A stretch of 64,000 nucleotides of DNA from UBA2705 sp963977125 (GTDB taxonomy: Bacteria; Pseudomonadota; Alphaproteobacteria; Micavibrionales; Micavibrionaceae), in assembly GCA_963977125.1 (NCBI GenBank), contig CAXBNJ010000004.1, forward strand, positions 124,001 to 188,000, given 5' to 3'. This document shows positions 61,047 to 64,000 of the stretch, in pieces. Each line of letters begins with the position of its first letter. The stretch's first letter is position 1. Below the pieces are notes generated by a model, which was not told the origin of the DNA, did no database searches, and saw nothing but the letters and a program-made list of their open reading frames with translations. Both the position numbers and the translations under genes were made by a program.

Positions 61047-63149
61047 CTAGCGCCAACTCGGCACGCTCCACGGGCGGCGGTAATTATCGCGGCTATACAG
61101 GCTTTGCATATGCACATAGCCGTTAGGCGCAATATATATACCGTAAGAGCCATATTCCCACGCATCAAAGCGCTGTAATAACGGTACGCGACAACCGCGG
61201 CGACGCTGCGCTTCGGTTAAAGCTGTGATCGGGAAATCAACAATGACAAAGGCGGCTTTGCGGCATGCCTCTACATAATTTTCTGGGAATTTGACGATCT
61301 GCATAAACACGTCATCTTGCACTTCAATATAACACCCATCAGGATCACAATGCTCTGATTTTTTATCTCGTATATAGTCTTTGGCATTGCGGCCGTAATA
61401 TTCCGCTATATAGCTTTTATCAAATCGTCGTGACGTACTGCCATAAGCCAACAACTCATCATTAACGCCCTTAACAGAGATTAATTTGAAATCTGAAGTA
61501 ACAATTACATTGTATTGTTTTTCAAAGAAAAAAGGCACAAAGCATAGAGCTGTGAAGACAAGTAAAGCTCGTCGCGTATTTTTAGACCAATACCAAATTA
61601 TACAGCCCAAAGCCGTCCAAAGGACAAAGCCATAAACGCCTAAATAAGGCTGATGAATAACCGCCATAGGGAGGTCAGCGCAATAATGCGCAATATCCAG
61701 TATCAACTGCCCACCTGCTCCTGCCAATTCAAAAAACGGCTTATCAAGCCCGAGCGGCCAGAGCAATATGGCAACCAAACAGCTTGGCATCACAAGCACC
61801 GCTAAAAGCGGCACGGCGAACAAATTACTCAGCGCGCCATAGACACCAAAATGATTGAAATGATACAGGCCTGGCGCTGCTGTAGCTACGGTAGACACCA
61901 AAGTCGTGGCGACAACGCCAAGGCCATATAGCCAAACGCGCCGCATAAAACCTTTTTGTGCATATTGCCCCTGCCACCATAGCCGCGTGCGCTCGTAAAA
62001 TATCACAAGCGAGGCCACGGCCGCAAAAGACAGCTGAAAGCTTACGGATAAAATACTCTCAGGCAGAATAACCAAAATCACCAAGGCCGCAAAAGCCACA
62101 AGTCGCAGCGAAATGGGGTTGCGATCCATCACAATGGCTAACATCGCTATGCCCATCATGATAATTGCGCGCACGGCCGGTAATGACGCGCCAGACAGCA
62201 GCACATAAAACACCGCAAAAATCAGCGCCAGCACCGCCGCAATTTTCTTTGTTGGCCAATAAAGCGCCGCATAAGGCACAGCGGCGAGGCATAATCGAAT
62301 AAAAAAGAACACCGCGCTCACAATTAACCCAATATGAAGCCCCGATATCGCCAGCATATGGGCGAGACCTGCATCGCGCAAAGCGTCTTTATCCGTCTCG
62401 GCCATTTGGGTTTTACGCCCTGTAATCAGCGCCGTGACGATCTCTGCCCTGGTTTGGTTTTCAGCAAATAGCGTATAAATATGCTTTTCAACTCTCTTGC
62501 GCAGGCGCTCTATAAAGCCCTCAGAGGCAAAATCTGGCTGTTGGATAATGCTTGGCGCGTAATAAGCGTAACCAACCGCGCCAATTTTTTGATAAAATGC
62601 CCAACGTTGAAAATTAAAACCGCCCGGCATAACGGCGGGTGGTGGTGGCATCAGCTCGCCGCGCACAGAAATGCGCTGCCCTGCTTCTAAAGCATCATCT
62701 TTAATAATTCTGATTCGTATCTTTGCTGGAGTGTTTTCACTCGGGAAATCATCAATAGTGACGTCTTTGATTAAAACACGGCTGCCTTTTCGTCCACCAA
62801 GGCGGTCAATGCGTTCAACCACGCCATTAATATGGACACCGTGAATATCTTCCATCAACATCGGCGCATTTATTGCCGCCGTGCGGATTTGCGCGGCCAT
62901 AAAGCCAATACTCGCCACTAAGAATACAATGAAAACCATATATAGCGCGCGCTTAAGCGAGAAATCATAGCGCGCGGTAAGGTGTAAGCCATTAAGGCCG
63001 ATTAGCGCCGCTAAAATACCTGCGAACCATTCGGGCTCATAAGGCAGGTAAAAATAAAACATAATGCCCGCAGACAGCATTAAAGGCAGAAAAACGATCA
63101 AGTTAGCCTGTATCTTATCAATAACTCTGTCCAAATGCGTATTAACCAC
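61047..63149 (-). CDS. comEC: ComEC/Rec2-family competence protein
   Basis: 700-residue polytopic membrane protein of the DNA-uptake channel family. An N-terminal DUF4131/OB region (about 30-200; GVHINGVVERIDRLGG, ISVRGELMPPP), then the competence domain with about eight membrane helices and the signature DAGLAHMLAISGLHIGLI and SGASLPAVRAIIM. The C-terminal ~140 residues occupy the place of the metallo-beta-lactamase domain but no HxHxDH motif is seen, as in other alphaproteobacterial forms. Whether the cell is naturally competent cannot be told. Confidence 0.9.
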   Translation of the reverse strand: MVNTHLDRVIDKIQANLIVFLPLMLSAGIMFYFYLPYEPEWFAGILAALIGLNGLHLTARYDFSLKRALYMVFIVFLVASIGFMAAQIRTAAINAPMLMEDIHGVHINGVVERIDRLGGRKGSRVLIKDVTIDDFPSENTPAKIRIRIIKDDALEAGQRISVRGELMPPPPAVMPGGFNFQRWAFYQKIGAVGYAYYAPSIIQQPDFASEGFIERLRKRVEKHIYTLFAENQTRAEIVTALITGRKTQMAETDKDALRDAGLAHMLAISGLHIGLIVSAVFFFIRLCLAAVPYAALYWPTKKIAAVLALIFAVFYVLLSGASLPAVRAIIMMGIAMLAIVMDRNPISLRLVAFAALVILVILPESILSVSFQLSFAAVASLVIFYERTRLWWQGQYAQKGFMRRVWLYGLGVVATTLVSTVATAAPGLYHFNHFGVYGALSNLFAVPLLAVLVMPSCLVAILLWPLGLDKPFFELAGAGGQLILDIAHYCADLPMAVIHQPYLGVYGFVLWTALGCIIWYWSKNTRRALLVFTALCFVPFFFEKQYNVIVTSDFKLISVKGVNDELLAYGSTSRRFDKSYIAEYYGRNAKDYIRDKKSEHCDPDGCYIEVQDDVFMQIVKFPENYVEACRKAAFVIVDFPITALTEAQRRRGCRVPLLQRFDAWEYGSYGIYIAPNGYVHMQSLYSRDNYRRPWSVPSWR

Positions 63150-63219
63150 TTGAAACTTTCCCCAAAAAGAAGCAAATATAACATAGATAAATACTAGATA
63201 AAGTCAGGAATTAAAAATT

Positions 63220-64000
63220 ATGTCTGTTGTAACGAGAATTGCGCCATCCCCTACTGGTTTCATGCATATAGGTACGGCACGTACAGCCCTTTTCTCTTGG
63301 CTGTTTGCCAAGCATCATAACGGCAAGTTCCTATTGCGCATTGAAGATACTGATCGCGCACGTTATTCTGAAGAAGCCGTACAGGCCATTACAGACGGCA
63401 TGACATGGCTCGGCCTTGATTGGGATGGCGAAGCCACCAGTCAATTTGACGCCCGCGAGCGCCACGCTGAGGTCGCCAAACAACTCGTCGAAATGGGCAA
63501 AGCTTATTACTGCTATTGCAGCCCAGAAGAACTGACCCAAATGCGTGAAGATGCCCGCGCCTCCGGCGCGAAAGTCAATTACGATCGCCGCTGGCGTGAT
63601 CGCGACCAAAGCGAAGCTCCAGAAGGCGTCGCCCCTGTTATACGCATCAAAGCGCCGCTACAAGGCCAAACCGTTATTGATGACGCCGTACAAGGCAAAG
63701 TCACCAAAAACAATGAAGAGCTTGATGACTTTATTCTGCTCCGCTCTGACGGCACACCGACTTACATGCTCTCTGTCGTCGTGGATGATCATGACAGCGC
63801 CGTTACTCATGTTATTCGTGGTGATGATCACCTTAATAACGTCTTCCGCCAAAAAATCATTCTGGATGCTATGGGCTGGACAATCCCTGTTTATGCACAT
63901 ATCCCGTTAATTTTAGGCTCAGATGGCGCGAAATTATCTAAGCGTCACGGTGCACAGGGCGTCCATGAGTATCAAGATATGGGCTACTTACCTGAAGCTA
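63220..64000 (+). CDS. gltX: Glutamyl-tRNA synthetase, 5' part (runs off the window)
   Basis: First 260 codons of a class I aminoacyl-tRNA synthetase with no stop before the window end. The HIGH-class motif is PSPTGFMHIGTA (9-20) and the KMSKS-class motif KLSKR lies at about 238-242; RGDDHLNN and the LRIEDTD substrate segment are present. AGGA lies ten bases before the ATG at 63220. About 200 more residues are expected. Divergent from comEC. Confidence 0.96.
   Translation, partial: MSVVTRIAPSPTGFMHIGTARTALFSWLFAKHHNGKFLLRIEDTDRARYSEEAVQAITDGMTWLGLDWDGEATSQFDARERHAEVAKQLVEMGKAYYCYCSPEELTQMREDARASGAKVNYDRRWRDRDQSEAPEGVAPVIRIKAPLQGQTVIDDAVQGKVTKNNEELDDFILLRSDGTPTYMLSVVVDDHDSAVTHVIRGDDHLNNVFRQKIILDAMGWTIPVYAHIPLILGSDGAKLSKRHGAQGVHEYQDMGYLPEA

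Overview
The window is chromosomal DNA from an alphaproteobacterium of fairly low GC for the class (roughly 45% by eye). The evidence is the combination of CobS/CobT cobaltochelatase subunits, a pyruvate dehydrogenase E1-beta carrying its own lipoyl domain, a LexA gene with a direct-repeat GAAC-N7-GAAC box, a COQ10-type START protein, a divergent polysaccharide deacetylase, an intracellular PHA depolymerase, and the gene strings miaB-phoH-ybeY-corC-lnt-HTH-metK-trmB and ppiD-trpE / trpGDC-lexA-comEC-gltX. KdsA and a GT9 heptosyltransferase-type enzyme point to an LPS-bearing cell. I cannot name the order or genus. No insertion sequence, prophage, CRISPR array or rRNA was seen.

Layout. 0-9 kb: ribbon-helix-helix protein, bolA, a J-domain protein, cobS-cobT, a YgjP-type metallopeptidase, phaZ, then a convergent pair of highly divergent relatives of the late cobalamin enzymes CbiB/CobD and CobU(CobT), both lacking the family's active-site residues. 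9-13.7 kb: rpmB, tgt, a redoxin, leuC and a degenerate HD-GYP protein. 13.7-22.3 kb: a more lineage-specific block on the minus strand with a 1265-residue membrane-anchored coiled-coil protein that looks like the TipN/GPR polarity factors, an alanine:cation symporter, two small unknowns and a 2-hydroxyacid dehydrogenase. 22.4-30.8 kb: the conserved miaB to trmB block. 30.9-33.9 kb: a TerD-like stress protein, tRNA-Ser(GCU), a Zur regulator cotranscribed with a Cys/His-rich membrane protein behind a Zur-box promoter, and a TIKI/EreA-fold candidate. 33.9-41.5 kb: a GT9 glycosyltransferase, ygfZ, a HAD phosphatase, rnhB, COQ10-like, lipA, lpdA and a deoxynucleoside kinase. 41.6-52.9 kb: pdhABC, ftsB, an exported AlgH-like protein, eno, kdsA, an unknown gene behind an 11-bp-phased TTAA array, pyrG, secG and tpiA. 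53-64 kb: ppiD, trpE, an inserted minus-strand pair (59-residue membrane protein plus YibQ-like deacetylase), trpGDC, lexA, comEC and the 5' part of gltX.

How the genes fit together. Most of the window is housekeeping: central carbon metabolism (pdhABC, lpdA, lipA, eno, tpiA), tRNA modification (tgt, miaB, trmB), tryptophan and leucine synthesis, envelope biogenesis (lnt, kdsA, GT9, ftsB, secG, ppiD) and SOS control. The unusual parts are the decayed or repurposed cobalamin-family pair beside cobST, a queuine-type Tgt without zinc cysteines, the TipN/GPR-like protein, the TTAA array, two promoters with a palindromic operator in the spacer (Zur and TerD genes), and interleaved inverted repeats abutting tRNA-Ser.
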